NCBI GenBank assembly: GCA_003551325.1
Contig: PUMK01000303.1
Location: 1 to 7,935 of the forward strand
Length of the DNA: 7,935 nt
Direction of reading: 5' to 3'
Source: Candidatus Acetothermia bacterium
GTDB taxonomy: Bacteria > Bipolaricaulota > Bipolaricaulia > Bipolaricaulales > Bipolaricaulaceae
Shown: positions 1 to 6,868 of the stretch, in pieces
How the letters are laid out: the number at the start of each line of letters is the position of its first letter
Numbering within the stretch: position 1 is the stretch's first letter
Translations under genes and position numbers: made by a program
The notes under the pieces: model-generated
What the model was told of the DNA's origin: nothing
Seen by the model: only the letters and a program-made list of their open reading frames with translations
Databases searched by the model: none

Positions 1-222
1 CAGGGCGTTGCCCACCGCGATACCCGGAGCTTCGATCCCTCCGCCGGTCATGGTGACGACCAGTTCCGGAAGGGATGTGACAAGGCCCACCAGGATGAAC
101 CCTATCCATCCGCGGGACAGACCTGTTGCCTCGGCGATCGTCTCCGCGGCCCGGACAAGCCGTCGCCCTGACCACAGGATGACTCCGGCGGAAAGGACGA
201 GCGCGACCCAGGCCCAAACCAT
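1..222 (-). CDS. Na+/Ca2+ exchanger-family (CaCA) antiporter, N-terminal 74 residues
   Basis: This is the beginning of an integral membrane cation antiporter; the rest lies beyond the left edge. The start reads MVWAWVALVLSAGVILWSG, a hydrophobic first membrane helix at about residues 2-17. It is followed by an amphipathic stretch and then GFILVGLVTSLPELVVT at about residues 42-58. The TSLPEL core is the hallmark of the first alpha-repeat of the calcium/cation antiporter superfamily, where the Glu takes part in cation binding. The family normally shows GTSLPEL, and here Val replaces the Gly. The ATG (222-220) overlaps the rpiB stop as TGATG. An AAGGA ribosome-binding site sits just upstream inside rpiB, so translation is probably coupled. 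It is the last visible gene of the glycosyltransferase-rpiB transcript. The transported ion (Ca2+, Na+, K+ or H+) cannot be told from this fragment. The family call is fairly safe. Confidence 0.82.
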   Translation of the reverse strand, partial: MVWAWVALVLSAGVILWSGRRLVRAAETIAEATGLSRGWIGFILVGLVTSLPELVVTMTGGGIEAPGIAVGNAL

Positions 223-656
223 CAGTTTCCTTGTTCATCCATCAGCGCCAATCTGTCGGCGTGTCGTCCCCTGGCGAACTCCGTGTGCAGAAACGCGTGC
301 ACAATGTCCTCCGCCAACCCTGTGCCCACCACGCGGGCGCCCAGACAGAGGACGTTCGCGTTGTTATGGGCTCGTGCCATCCTCGCCATGTATGCTTCTG
401 TGCATGTGGCGGCACGGATCCCTCGCACCCGGGAGGCGGCCATGGCCATGCCGATCCCCGTTCCGCAGATCAGGATACCCAACTGCGCCTCTCCGGCCGC
501 CACCTTCTTGGCCACGGCGAACGCCATTCGTGGGTAGTCCACAGGGGTGTCAGCATCAGTAGCCAGATCCACGAACGATTGCTCGGCAAGCACGTTCTCC
601 GTGAGCACCTTCTTGAGGGCAACACCCGCATGGTCACAGCCAATCGCAATGAGCAT
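222..656 (-). CDS. rpiB: ribose-5-phosphate isomerase B (RpiB/LacAB family)
   Basis: A cytosolic isomerase that interconverts ribose 5-phosphate and ribulose 5-phosphate in the non-oxidative pentose phosphate pathway. At 144 residues it has the normal family length. Visible family motifs are GCDHAG at residues 6-11, CGTGIGM at 64-70, and HNNANVLCLGAR at 97-108. Cys64 matches the catalytic base of the E. coli-type enzyme; actinobacterial forms use Glu elsewhere. His97 and the RGRH segment at 129-132 match ring-opening and phosphate-binding positions known from the family. The ATG is preceded by a G-rich Shine-Dalgarno-like stretch. The gene starts 25 bases after the glycosyltransferase stop and overlaps the antiporter start by one base. 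RpiB relatives also isomerise allose 6-phosphate or galactose 6-phosphate (LacAB). The lone single-subunit gene favours RpiB. Confidence 0.93.
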   Translation of the reverse strand: MLIAIGCDHAGVALKKVLTENVLAEQSFVDLATDADTPVDYPRMAFAVAKKVAAGEAQLGILICGTGIGMAMAASRVRGIRAATCTEAYMARMARAHNNANVLCLGARVVGTGLAEDIVHAFLHTEFARGRHADRLALMDEQGN

Positions 657-681
657 GATTCGATCCCCCCGGTCTACCGGT

Positions 682-1317
682 CTACAGCTTGCGTATCAAG
701 GAACGCAGGATATCCCAGTACATGGAGAGGCGATCCAACAAGCCAGCGCATAGTCCCCGCTTCTCCTCTTTACGTACATGGCTGACGCCATCCATGTTCA
801 CCTTCACTTGACGCCAGCCTTCCTTCAAGGCCAGTTTGGTCAGCGCCACTTCGATGCCGAAATCCATGTCGCCCACCGTTCTCCGTGCTCTGTCCCAGAC
901 TCTGCGCGACAGAACGCGTTGTCCGGAGAGGAAAGGCACCATAAGCTGGGAGAAGTCCGTTCCCTTTCGTCCATCCCGGAACACCCCGATGACAATATCG
1001 CCGTCTCCCTCCGCATACGCTTTAAGGAGTGCCTCAACATGTTCCACCTCGAGGCCCGTGAGGTCGGCGTCCAGGAACAACAGCACATCCTGTGATGCCT
1101 TCCCCACACCCGCGTCAAGCGCCGCGGCCTTGCCGCGGTTTTCTTTCAGCTGGACGACAGTGACGCCATGTGCCTCCGCCTCGCGTGCCGTCTCGTCAGC
1201 TGAGCCGTCATCCACCACGATGATTTCCGACACGGATGGGGCGGCACGCAGTGTTCGGAGTACTGCACCGATGCGGCCAGCTTCGTTGAACGCCGGAACA
1301 ACGGCTGAGACTTTCAT
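682..1317 (-). CDS. family 2 glycosyltransferase (GT-A fold)
   Basis: Predicted cytosolic or membrane-associated sugar transferase using a nucleotide-sugar donor; the acceptor is unknown. From the chosen ATG (1317-1315) it is 211 residues long. It opens with MKVSAVVPAFNEAGRI, the standard GT2 start, then VVDDGS at residues 34-39 (nucleotide binding) and the metal-binding DAD at 83-85. A later SGQRVLSRRVWD segment and a C-terminal SHVRKEEKRGL stretch recur in small uncharacterised bacterial GT2 proteins. No membrane segment is visible, unlike most polyprenyl-phosphate glycosyltransferases. An in-frame TTG at 1377 would add 20 residues, but that TTG is part of the -35 element of a strong promoter, so it should not be in the message. 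First gene of the glycosyltransferase-rpiB-antiporter transcript. The family is certain; the substrate is not. Confidence 0.88.
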   Translation of the reverse strand: MKVSAVVPAFNEAGRIGAVLRTLRAAPSVSEIIVVDDGSADETAREAEAHGVTVVQLKENRGKAAALDAGVGKASQDVLLFLDADLTGLEVEHVEALLKAYAEGDGDIVIGVFRDGRKGTDFSQLMVPFLSGQRVLSRRVWDRARRTVGDMDFGIEVALTKLALKEGWRQVKVNMDGVSHVRKEEKRGLCAGLLDRLSMYWDILRSLIRKL

Positions 1318-1348
1318 AGGTAAGGATCGCCGATCAGGGCGCAAGAGC

Positions 1349-1377
1349 AGTATACAGGCCCTGCCTTCGGTGGTCAA
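1349..1377 (-). promoter_or_regulatory. sigma-70-type promoter for the glycosyltransferase-rpiB operon
   Basis: Read on the minus strand, TTGACC (1377-1372) is followed by a 17-base spacer and TATACT (1354-1349). Both boxes are one base from consensus and the spacing is ideal. The expected transcription start is near 1342, giving a leader of about 25 bases before the ATG at 1317. The placement supports a separate promoter for this gene set and rules against the longer TTG start. Confidence 0.75.
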
Positions 1378-1498
1378 CTACGCGTCGGCGCTTCTTGGCA
1401 CGCTTGGGTGTCGACCGCCAGCAGAGGGGGTGATCCCGGATGGGCACCCAACCGTCGCGGGCCGGCGGCGGACCAAACGCAACGGGCCTACCCTTACC
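1378..1498. other. intergenic gap between dinG and the downstream promoter
   Basis: No gene is visible in these 121 bases. The only symmetry I see is TTGGGTG (1404-1410) facing CACCCAA (1445-1451) across a 34-base loop. That is too open, and lacks a T-run, to be a confident intrinsic terminator. Transcription from the dinG operon may therefore stop by Rho or read through into the next genes. Confidence 0.35.
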
Positions 1499-4084
1499 TC
1501 ATCCGTCGTTGCCGCGGGCAAGATCGGGGTCAATCTCGAGCGTGTCCCTCAGGGCAGCGAGGAGCTCATCGGTATCGGAGGCGACCTGGGGAGGGACGGG
1601 AAGTGCTTGGAGGAACGTCCTGCCGTACCTCTCGGTGACCGCCCGGGGATCGGCGAGCACGAGGAGTCCGCGATCGTCCACGGAACGGACGAGGCGTCCC
1701 GCTCCCTGCCGAAGACGCAAGACGGCCCGGGGCAAGAACAACAGGCGGAAGGGATCGTGTCCCTCCTCCCGCATGCGTTGGGCTTCGGCTTGTACGAGTG
1801 GGTCGGAGGGCACGGGAAACGGCAGTCGGGCGATCACCACCACTTCCACCTGATCTCCAGGCAAGTCAACGCCTTCCCAAAGCGTGTCCAGTCCCATGAG
1901 CAGCACCGGTGGACGCTCGGTTCGGAATCGGCGCACGAGGCGGTTGCGCTCTCCATCTCTCCCCTGGACCAGTGTGTGAACACCCTCCAGGTAGGGTAGC
2001 GTTGCCTGCAGCATGCGTCGCGAGGTAAACAGAGCCAGCGTTCGGCGGCCTCCCTCTAGCGTGAGCCTGTGCAGCGTGGCGGCCAGTGCTTGAGGGTAGG
2101 AAGGCTCCGTGGGTCGGGGGAGGAAGCCTGCGACAAAGGCCTTAACGTTTTCGTAGGGGAACGGTGAGGGCCATTGATACCACCCCACCTCCTCGGGTAC
2201 GAGCCCAAGCTCCAAGGCAAGCGGGGCAACACCTGTGCCGCCGTCCAGCGTGGCTGAGGTCAGCACTGCGCCGCTCAGCCTCGACCAGAGTCCTGTGCGA
2301 AGGGGGTTTCCGAGCTCCACAGGGGAAGCATTGAGGCTGGGCATCGTGCCTTCCCGGGCGTGCCAAAAGACCTGGTTCTGCCCTACGGGCGTGAGCACGG
2401 TCGACCAGGCCTGCTCCAGGAAGCGGGCTTGGGTTCCCAGCGTTTGTGCGAGCTCTGCGGTTTCGCCTTCGGTCTTCTCGCCAACGGCCGCGAGTTCTTC
2501 GGAGAGTTCAGCAAGCGCTTGCCGAAGTCGCTGTGCAGGCTCACATGCCGCAGCGACGAGCTGCGACCCGTACCTCGCTGCCTCTTCAGGGATCAGCGGG
2601 GTCAGCGTGTTCCACACAAGGCGATGCGCAGTACGGATCTCCTCCCAGAGACGAACAGCGGGATCGGTGTCCACTTCCTTGGCCCATGAGGCAAGGAGGC
2701 CACGTCCTCCTCGTCGTAGCTCGCCAAGCAATGAGGAAACGGTGGCAGGGGTGAGCCTTATCGTGAGTGCATCACGGACTGCCGCGGGCAGTGCGTGCGC
2801 TTCGTCGATCACCGCGCTGTGCACATTGCCCAGGATCGCGCCCCCTGTAGCGAGGTCGGCCGCCAAGAGGGCGTGGTTCACCACCACCAGGCGTGCTTCG
2901 CGTGCGCGTTCCCGCGCTTTGCGGGAGGGACAATGTGCACGGAGGGGACAGGCCCGGCCCGTGCACCGTTGTGGCACGTCACGGATGGCGGACAGCAGCC
3001 GACGCCCATCGGGGATCGCCCATAGGGCAGCGAGTTCGTCGAGATCGCCGGTCTGTGTGCGCTCTGCCCATACCAGAACTGTGTTGAGGAGGTCTGACTT
3101 CCAGAGCCTTCCCCGGGCATGTTCGAGCTGTCGCGGGCAGACGTAGTTCTCCCTTCCCTTGAGAAGTGCCGAGGGAACGCTGACAGCGAGGGATTTGAGT
3201 GCCTGGGGAAGGTCCTTGTGCCAGAGTTGCTCCTGTAGTGCACGGGTACGTGTGGCCACGATGGCTCGGGCGCGCCCGCCTGCCAGTTGAAGAAGGAGGG
3301 GGACCAGATAGCCGAAGGTTTTCCCAGTTCCCGGTCCGGCTTCCAGAAAGGTCACACCCCCCTCGGACAGGGTCGACGCGATCGTCTGTGCGTAGAGCCG
3401 TTGTCCCGCGCGATCCTGCCAACCGGGCCGACCGCTGAGTCTGCGGAACGCCTCGTCGAGGTCGTGTGCGGGGGGGAGGTGTTCTCTCGGTACATCGCTC
3501 GTGCGGGCAGTTCTGGGCACCATCAGGGGGTGTAGGATTGCCGGGAGCAACGTTGCCAGCGCTTGGCGTGCACCCTCGGGGAACCGCCCGGCCTCCTCAA
3601 TCCCGCGGAGAAGCAGCCTTCCAGCTGCGACAGCGTCGGGCAACGCACGGTGCGCTGGCCCGCAATCGAGGTCAAGCCTCCGCCGGACGGCTGACAAGGC
3701 GTGACTCGACTCCTGCGGCCATACGGCTCGGGACACGGAGAGCGTATCCACCCAGGAAGACGGCATCGGTGCATTGAGCGTGCGTGCTGCCTTCTCCAGG
3801 AACGCCCGATCGAACGGCACATTGTGGGCAACCACGACGTGGTCGGACACCGTGCGCAATACCTCGTTGAGCACCAACGCAGGTGCGGGTGCCGTTGCGA
3901 GTTCCTGTTCGGTGATGCCCGTTAGCTTGAGGATCTCCTCCGGCGGGGATGCCGATGGGCGCACGAGGCTCGCGTAGGTACCGCACAGCTTCCCCTCCTG
4001 GAAGTGTGCCCAGGCCACTTCGATGATCTCGTCCCGGGAAGGGTCGAGTCCGGTGGTCTCAAGATCCAGTGCGTAGAACTCCAC
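1499..4084 (-). CDS. dinG: DinG-type XPD-family helicase with N-terminal DEDDh exonuclease
   Basis: A probable DNA repair enzyme that degrades or unwinds DNA in the cytosol. Residues 1-165 form a DnaQ/epsilon-like 3'-5' exonuclease: DLETTG (Asp7, Glu9), AHNVPFD (Asp92) and HRALPD (His145, Asp150) give a complete DEDDh set. Residues 220-861 are a superfamily 2 helicase: Walker A EAGPGTGKT (Lys255), DEAH at 427-430, TSATL at 609-613, WEGVDLPG at 736-743 and RQGAGRLVR at 792-800. Four cysteines (316, 374, 379, 385) lie where XPD/DinG proteins bind a 4Fe-4S cluster. The 861-residue length fits exonuclease-fused DinG of Gram-positive bacteria. The GTG start at 4084 is forced, because an in-frame stop lies only two codons upstream. 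It overlaps the CBS gene by 26 bases and has no clear Shine-Dalgarno, which suggests coupled translation. Confidence 0.93.
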   Translation of the reverse strand: MEFYALDLETTGLDPSRDEIIEVAWAHFQEGKLCGTYASLVRPSASPPEEILKLTGITEQELATAPAPALVLNEVLRTVSDHVVVAHNVPFDRAFLEKAARTLNAPMPSSWVDTLSVSRAVWPQESSHALSAVRRRLDLDCGPAHRALPDAVAAGRLLLRGIEEAGRFPEGARQALATLLPAILHPLMVPRTARTSDVPREHLPPAHDLDEAFRRLSGRPGWQDRAGQRLYAQTIASTLSEGGVTFLEAGPGTGKTFGYLVPLLLQLAGGRARAIVATRTRALQEQLWHKDLPQALKSLAVSVPSALLKGRENYVCPRQLEHARGRLWKSDLLNTVLVWAERTQTGDLDELAALWAIPDGRRLLSAIRDVPQRCTGRACPLRAHCPSRKARERAREARLVVVNHALLAADLATGGAILGNVHSAVIDEAHALPAAVRDALTIRLTPATVSSLLGELRRGGRGLLASWAKEVDTDPAVRLWEEIRTAHRLVWNTLTPLIPEEAARYGSQLVAAACEPAQRLRQALAELSEELAAVGEKTEGETAELAQTLGTQARFLEQAWSTVLTPVGQNQVFWHAREGTMPSLNASPVELGNPLRTGLWSRLSGAVLTSATLDGGTGVAPLALELGLVPEEVGWYQWPSPFPYENVKAFVAGFLPRPTEPSYPQALAATLHRLTLEGGRRTLALFTSRRMLQATLPYLEGVHTLVQGRDGERNRLVRRFRTERPPVLLMGLDTLWEGVDLPGDQVEVVVIARLPFPVPSDPLVQAEAQRMREEGHDPFRLLFLPRAVLRLRQGAGRLVRSVDDRGLLVLADPRAVTERYGRTFLQALPVPPQVASDTDELLAALRDTLEIDPDLARGNDG

Positions 4085-4520
4085 GATGGCTCAGTTGACT
4101 GAGAAGGTCGATGCGGCGTACGACGCCAAGGAGGTGTCCCTCCGTATCGACAACCGGTATCTGCTTCAGACCTCGTCGTATGAACAGCTCCGCTACCTGC
4201 AGATCCTCATGGGACGGATGGGCGACAACAGGGTCGTGGACCATCAACGTTGAGACAGGGTGGTCCGCCAGTTGTTCCAGGGCCTTGCTCAACTGGTTGA
4301 TGTTCGGTAGCACGCTTGCCGAATGGAGCATGTCGAAGTAGCTGGGCAAGGCGGCTCGGAGGATGTCGCGCTCCGAGATCACCCCGGCCAACCGTCCCTC
4401 CTCGTCCAGCACGGGTAGACTTGACAGGCCGGATTGCCCCATGAGGTAGATGACCTCCTCGATGGGTGTCTCGGTGTCCGCCGAGGTAAGGTCGTTGCGC
4501 ATAAACTCATATGTCTTCAT
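4059..4520 (-). CDS. two-CBS-domain protein, probable nucleotide-sensing regulator
   Basis: A stand-alone CBS pair of 153 residues with no attached catalytic, channel or DNA-binding domain. CBS domain 1 spans about residues 5-57 (SSLPVLDEEGRLAGVISERD) and CBS domain 2 about 89-143 (KQIPVVDTEGHLLGVVRRID). A linker with PSYFDMLHSASVLP at about 59-72 separates them. Such Bateman modules usually bind adenosine nucleotides and tune a partner protein, which is family knowledge; the ligand here is unknown. The ATG overlaps the sugar kinase stop as ATGA, with an AAGGA ribosome-binding site upstream, and its own 3' end overlaps dinG by 26 bases. The tight position between a kinase and dinG suggests co-expression. 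Whether it controls the kinase is inference. Confidence 0.85.
   Translation of the reverse strand: MKTYEFMRNDLTSADTETPIEEVIYLMGQSGLSSLPVLDEEGRLAGVISERDILRAALPSYFDMLHSASVLPNINQLSKALEQLADHPVSTLMVHDPVVAHPSHEDLQVAELFIRRGLKQIPVVDTEGHLLGVVRRIDLLSQLSHRGVLRTGS
4090..4103 (-). repeat. small inverted repeat just upstream of the dinG start
   Basis: CTCAGTTGACTGAG is symmetric in its outer 12 bases. In the message it could form a 5-bp stem with a 4-base loop, ending about six bases before the dinG GTG and inside the CBS coding sequence. It occupies the place of a Shine-Dalgarno, so it might mask initiation until ribosomes finishing the CBS gene open it. The stem is short and could be chance. Confidence 0.3.
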
Positions 4521-5485
4521 CTCGGATCCTTCTGGCGCACCTCGATGCGTTCCATCTCAACATCGATGGCACGTCTTGAACGGCACAGTTTCTCCTCGAC
4601 TTCGGAGGAGGCCAAGGCCGCTGCCATGCCGAACTTTAGCGCGGTCTCAAGATCAGCGTTGGCGGACAGCTGGTACAGAAGCCCACCCACCAACGCATCG
4701 TCAGCGCCGACGAGGTTGCGCAGCGCGCTCAAGGAGACGCGCGCGTTCAGTTCCCATATTGCATCGTTTGTCACAAGCACGTCGCCGGTGATGTGGTGCG
4801 AGACCATGAACAGCTCGACACCTTTGCTGAGGGCCTCGCGCCCAGCGGCGATGATCTGTTCCTCAGTGCTCACAGGCGTCTCGCCGATCAACAGCTGTTC
4901 ACGGATGTCGGGTTTGGCCATGTACGGGCCTGCGGTCAGCCCGCGCTGTAAGGGTTCCCCCCCTGTATGGAGCACGGACTTAACGCCGTGCTGCGTCGCC
5001 AAAGATATGAGCTGCGCGTAGAAGTCCTTAGGCATCCCTGGAGGCAGTCGCCCGGCCAACACCACGTATTCCGCATGGCGCAGTGCTTGGCGGTACTTGT
5101 TGAGGAAGGTAGCGATGGCTCTCGAGGGAATCTTGGGTCCCTCCTCGTGAACCTTCAATGAAGCGGCCTGCCGGTCGGGGAGCACGATCGCGGCGTTGGT
5201 CCGCGTCTCCCCTTCGATCCACACGAAGTTCGCGGTGATCCCCTCAGCGAGCACCTCGCGAAGGACAATCTGTCCTGTGTGCCCAGCAAGGAACCCCATG
5301 GCCATTGAACCCATGCCCAGGCGGGAGAGAAGCAGCGACACGTTGATCCCCTTGCCCCCCGGCTCGGACAATGATCGATGCGCGCGGACGATGCGGTCTT
5401 CCTCCCCAGCGGACAAAGGCAGGTGCGTTGTGTCCACCCAGTAGGTTTTGTCGAGCGCTGGGTTGAGCGTAACCGTTACGATCAT
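4517..5485 (-). CDS. PfkB-family sugar kinase of the FruK/LacC group, altered catalytic motifs
   Basis: A ribokinase-fold protein of 322 residues, close to the usual FruK (1-phosphofructokinase) or LacC (tagatose-6-phosphate kinase) length. TVTLNPALDKT at residues 4-14 and PGGKGINVS at 42-50 are typical of that group. LPPGMP at 147-152 is also expected. The C-terminal motif differs: where the family has GAGD, this protein reads GADD at 260-263. The catalytic Asp263 remains, but the anion-hole Gly262 is Asp. The usual VSLG.DG segment reads VSHHITGD at 228-235, DTSG reads HTGG at 173-176, and KPN reads KPD at 190-192. A strong GAGGAGG ribosome-binding site precedes the ATG, which overlaps the miaB stop by 4 bases. 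The gene is intact, so it may be a kinase of shifted specificity or a non-catalytic sugar-phosphate sensor. I cannot decide which. Confidence 0.85.
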   Translation of the reverse strand: MIVTVTLNPALDKTYWVDTTHLPLSAGEEDRIVRAHRSLSEPGGKGINVSLLLSRLGMGSMAMGFLAGHTGQIVLREVLAEGITANFVWIEGETRTNAAIVLPDRQAASLKVHEEGPKIPSRAIATFLNKYRQALRHAEYVVLAGRLPPGMPKDFYAQLISLATQHGVKSVLHTGGEPLQRGLTAGPYMAKPDIREQLLIGETPVSTEEQIIAAGREALSKGVELFMVSHHITGDVLVTNDAIWELNARVSLSALRNLVGADDALVGGLLYQLSANADLETALKFGMAAALASSEVEEKLCRSRRAIDVEMERIEVRQKDPR

Positions 5486-6786
5486 CCGACGGCCTCCTCA
5501 ACGAAACCTCGCATACCTCCACTGCGTGCTTCCGTGACATGTACAGCGACGAACGCACCCATCATAGCCGGCTTCCCGGGGAACAGCACGGTGCGGAAGT
5601 CCCGCGTCTTCCCATAGTAGAGGTCCTTGCTCGGGAGATACCCCTCAACGAGCACCTCCTGGGACTGGCCCACGTATCGTTCATGGCAGGCAAGTCCAGT
5701 GCGCCGAGCAAGGCAGAGGACATCCTCAAGACGTTGCCGTTTGACCGACCTGGGGACATCGTCGTGTTGCTGTGCAGCCCTCGTGTGAGGACGTGGTGAG
5801 TAAACCGCTGCATATACGGTGCCAAACTTCCCTTCCTCCAAGAGTTCCATCGTCTCCTCGAAATCGGCCTCCGTCTCTCCGGGGAAGCCCACGATCACGT
5901 CAGTGGTCAGGTTGATCCCGGGGATGTGCCGGCGTGCCATCCTCAAGGTCTCGTCCAATTGCGCGCGCGTATGACCGCGTCCCATCGCGCGCAGCACAGC
6001 ATCGCTTCCCGATTGGACGGCGAGGTGCAGGTGTTCACAGATGGCCGATTCGTCGGCCATAACCTCCAGTACAGCGCTGGAGATATAGGCGGGATGAGAA
6101 CTCGTGAACCGCACACGGGGGATGCCAACCTCGGCGGCACACCTTAGGAGCTCGGGGAACAGGGAAGCCCCCGAGCGATCAACGCCGTAGGCGTCAACGT
6201 TCTGCCCAAGGAGTGTGACCTCCTTGTAACCCTCCGCGGCCAGCGCAAGGAGTTCCTCGTTGATGTCCAGAAGAGGTCGGGAGCGAAGAGGACCGCGTAC
6301 GAAGGGCACAACGCAGTATGCGCAAGCATGCGAGCACCCGTCGGATACGGCGACATACGCCTGAGTGGGGCTGCGGCGCCGCATGGGCAGGGGCTCACCG
6401 TCCCTCCCGGGCTTGGGAAGGGACACGGGACGCTCGCCGGCCAGGGCCCGGTTGATGAGCGAGGGCAGTTCTGCAAGGTTTCCCGTCCCGAACACGAAGT
6501 CCGCACCCGGGCACACCCTGAACACCTCGGTTCCGCGCCCCTGCGCCATGCACCCTCCCACACCAAGGAGTGGTCGTCCGTGGCGTCGGACGCCGGCCAG
6601 TTGGGCCAAGCGCCCTGCCACCTTCTCCTCGGCCTTGCCGCGGACCATGCACGTGTTGAACACCACAACATCCGCATCCTCGGGTTGATCCACGAAGCTG
6701 TAGCCCTCCCGGGCCAGCACGCCCTCGATCTCCTCAGAGCGGTGCTGGTTCAGCTGACATCCCCAGGTGAGCACACTGACTTTCAT
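5482..6786 (-). CDS. miaB: tRNA-2-methylthio-N6-isopentenyladenosine synthase-type radical SAM methylthiotransferase
   Basis: A MiaB-family enzyme that uses two 4Fe-4S clusters and S-adenosylmethionine to add a methylthio group to i6A37 of tRNAs reading UNN codons. Residues 1-115 form the UPF0004 domain, with cluster cysteines Cys10 (TWGCQLN), Cys46 (NTCMVR) and Cys79 (GGCM). The radical SAM motif CSHACAYC is at 151-158 (Cys151, 155, 158). LLGQNVDAYG follows at 192-201. A C-terminal TRAM-like RNA-binding domain covers about 369-430. At 434 residues the length is normal. GCQLN near the N-terminus and NTC.VR...EEKV favour MiaB over RimO or MtaB. The ATG lacks a Shine-Dalgarno, and the predicted transcription start lies only about five bases upstream. 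It is the first gene of the block running to dinG. Confidence 0.92.
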   Translation of the reverse strand: MKVSVLTWGCQLNQHRSEEIEGVLAREGYSFVDQPEDADVVVFNTCMVRGKAEEKVAGRLAQLAGVRRHGRPLLGVGGCMAQGRGTEVFRVCPGADFVFGTGNLAELPSLINRALAGERPVSLPKPGRDGEPLPMRRRSPTQAYVAVSDGCSHACAYCVVPFVRGPLRSRPLLDINEELLALAAEGYKEVTLLGQNVDAYGVDRSGASLFPELLRCAAEVGIPRVRFTSSHPAYISSAVLEVMADESAICEHLHLAVQSGSDAVLRAMGRGHTRAQLDETLRMARRHIPGINLTTDVIVGFPGETEADFEETMELLEEGKFGTVYAAVYSPRPHTRAAQQHDDVPRSVKRQRLEDVLCLARRTGLACHERYVGQSQEVLVEGYLPSKDLYYGKTRDFRTVLFPGKPAMMGAFVAVHVTEARSGGMRGFVEEAVG

Positions 6787-6797
6787 GGTGTCGGATC

Positions 6798-6827
6798 AGC
6801 ATACCCGAGCATCACGACTGTCCTCAA
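6798..6827 (-). promoter_or_regulatory. candidate promoter for the miaB-pfkB-CBS-dinG operon
   Basis: Read on the minus strand, TTGAGG (6827-6822), an 18-base spacer and TATGCT (6803-6798). The expected start near 6791 leaves a leader of only about five bases before the miaB ATG at 6786. No Shine-Dalgarno is present there, in keeping with a near-leaderless message. Confidence 0.5.
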
Positions 6828-6834
6828 CCGGGAC

Positions 6835-6863
6835 TTGACAAGCGTCACGTGACGCGTTATGGT
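6835..6863 (+). promoter_or_regulatory. sigma-70-type promoter for higBA
   Basis: TTGACA (6835-6840), a perfect -35 box, a 17-base spacer, then TATGGT (6858-6863). The expected transcription start is about 6869-6871, coinciding with the toxin GTG. The spacer contains the palindrome listed separately, the usual layout for a promoter shut off by its own antitoxin. Confidence 0.7.
6842..6855. promoter_or_regulatory. perfect 14-bp palindrome, probable HigA operator
   Basis: GCGTCACGTGACGC is identical to its reverse complement and sits wholly between the -35 and -10 boxes of the higBA promoter. HigA antitoxins are dimeric helix-turn-helix repressors that bind palindromes over their own promoters, which is family knowledge. 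Its role here is inferred from position. It also lies 14 bases upstream of the -35 box of the divergent miaB promoter. Confidence 0.68.
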
Positions 6864-6868
6864 TGTGG

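Noticed and set aside
669..680. CCGGTCTACCGG symmetry between the glycosyltransferase and rpiB
   Set aside because: Two-base loop and only five-base arms in a short gap; likely chance in GC-rich DNA.
1404..1451. TTGGGTG/CACCCAA inverted repeat after dinG as a terminator
   Set aside because: The loop is 34 bases and no T-run follows on either strand, so it does not look like an intrinsic terminator.
836..1999. Long 387-codon plus-strand open frame
   Set aside because: It runs antisense across the glycosyltransferase, its promoter and the dinG 3' end; it is Ser/Arg/Pro-rich and matches no family. It is a shadow of high-GC coding on the other strand.
2235..3146. 303-codon plus-strand open frame inside dinG
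   Set aside because: Antisense to the well-supported helicase domain, with Ser/Arg-rich low-information sequence; a shadow frame.
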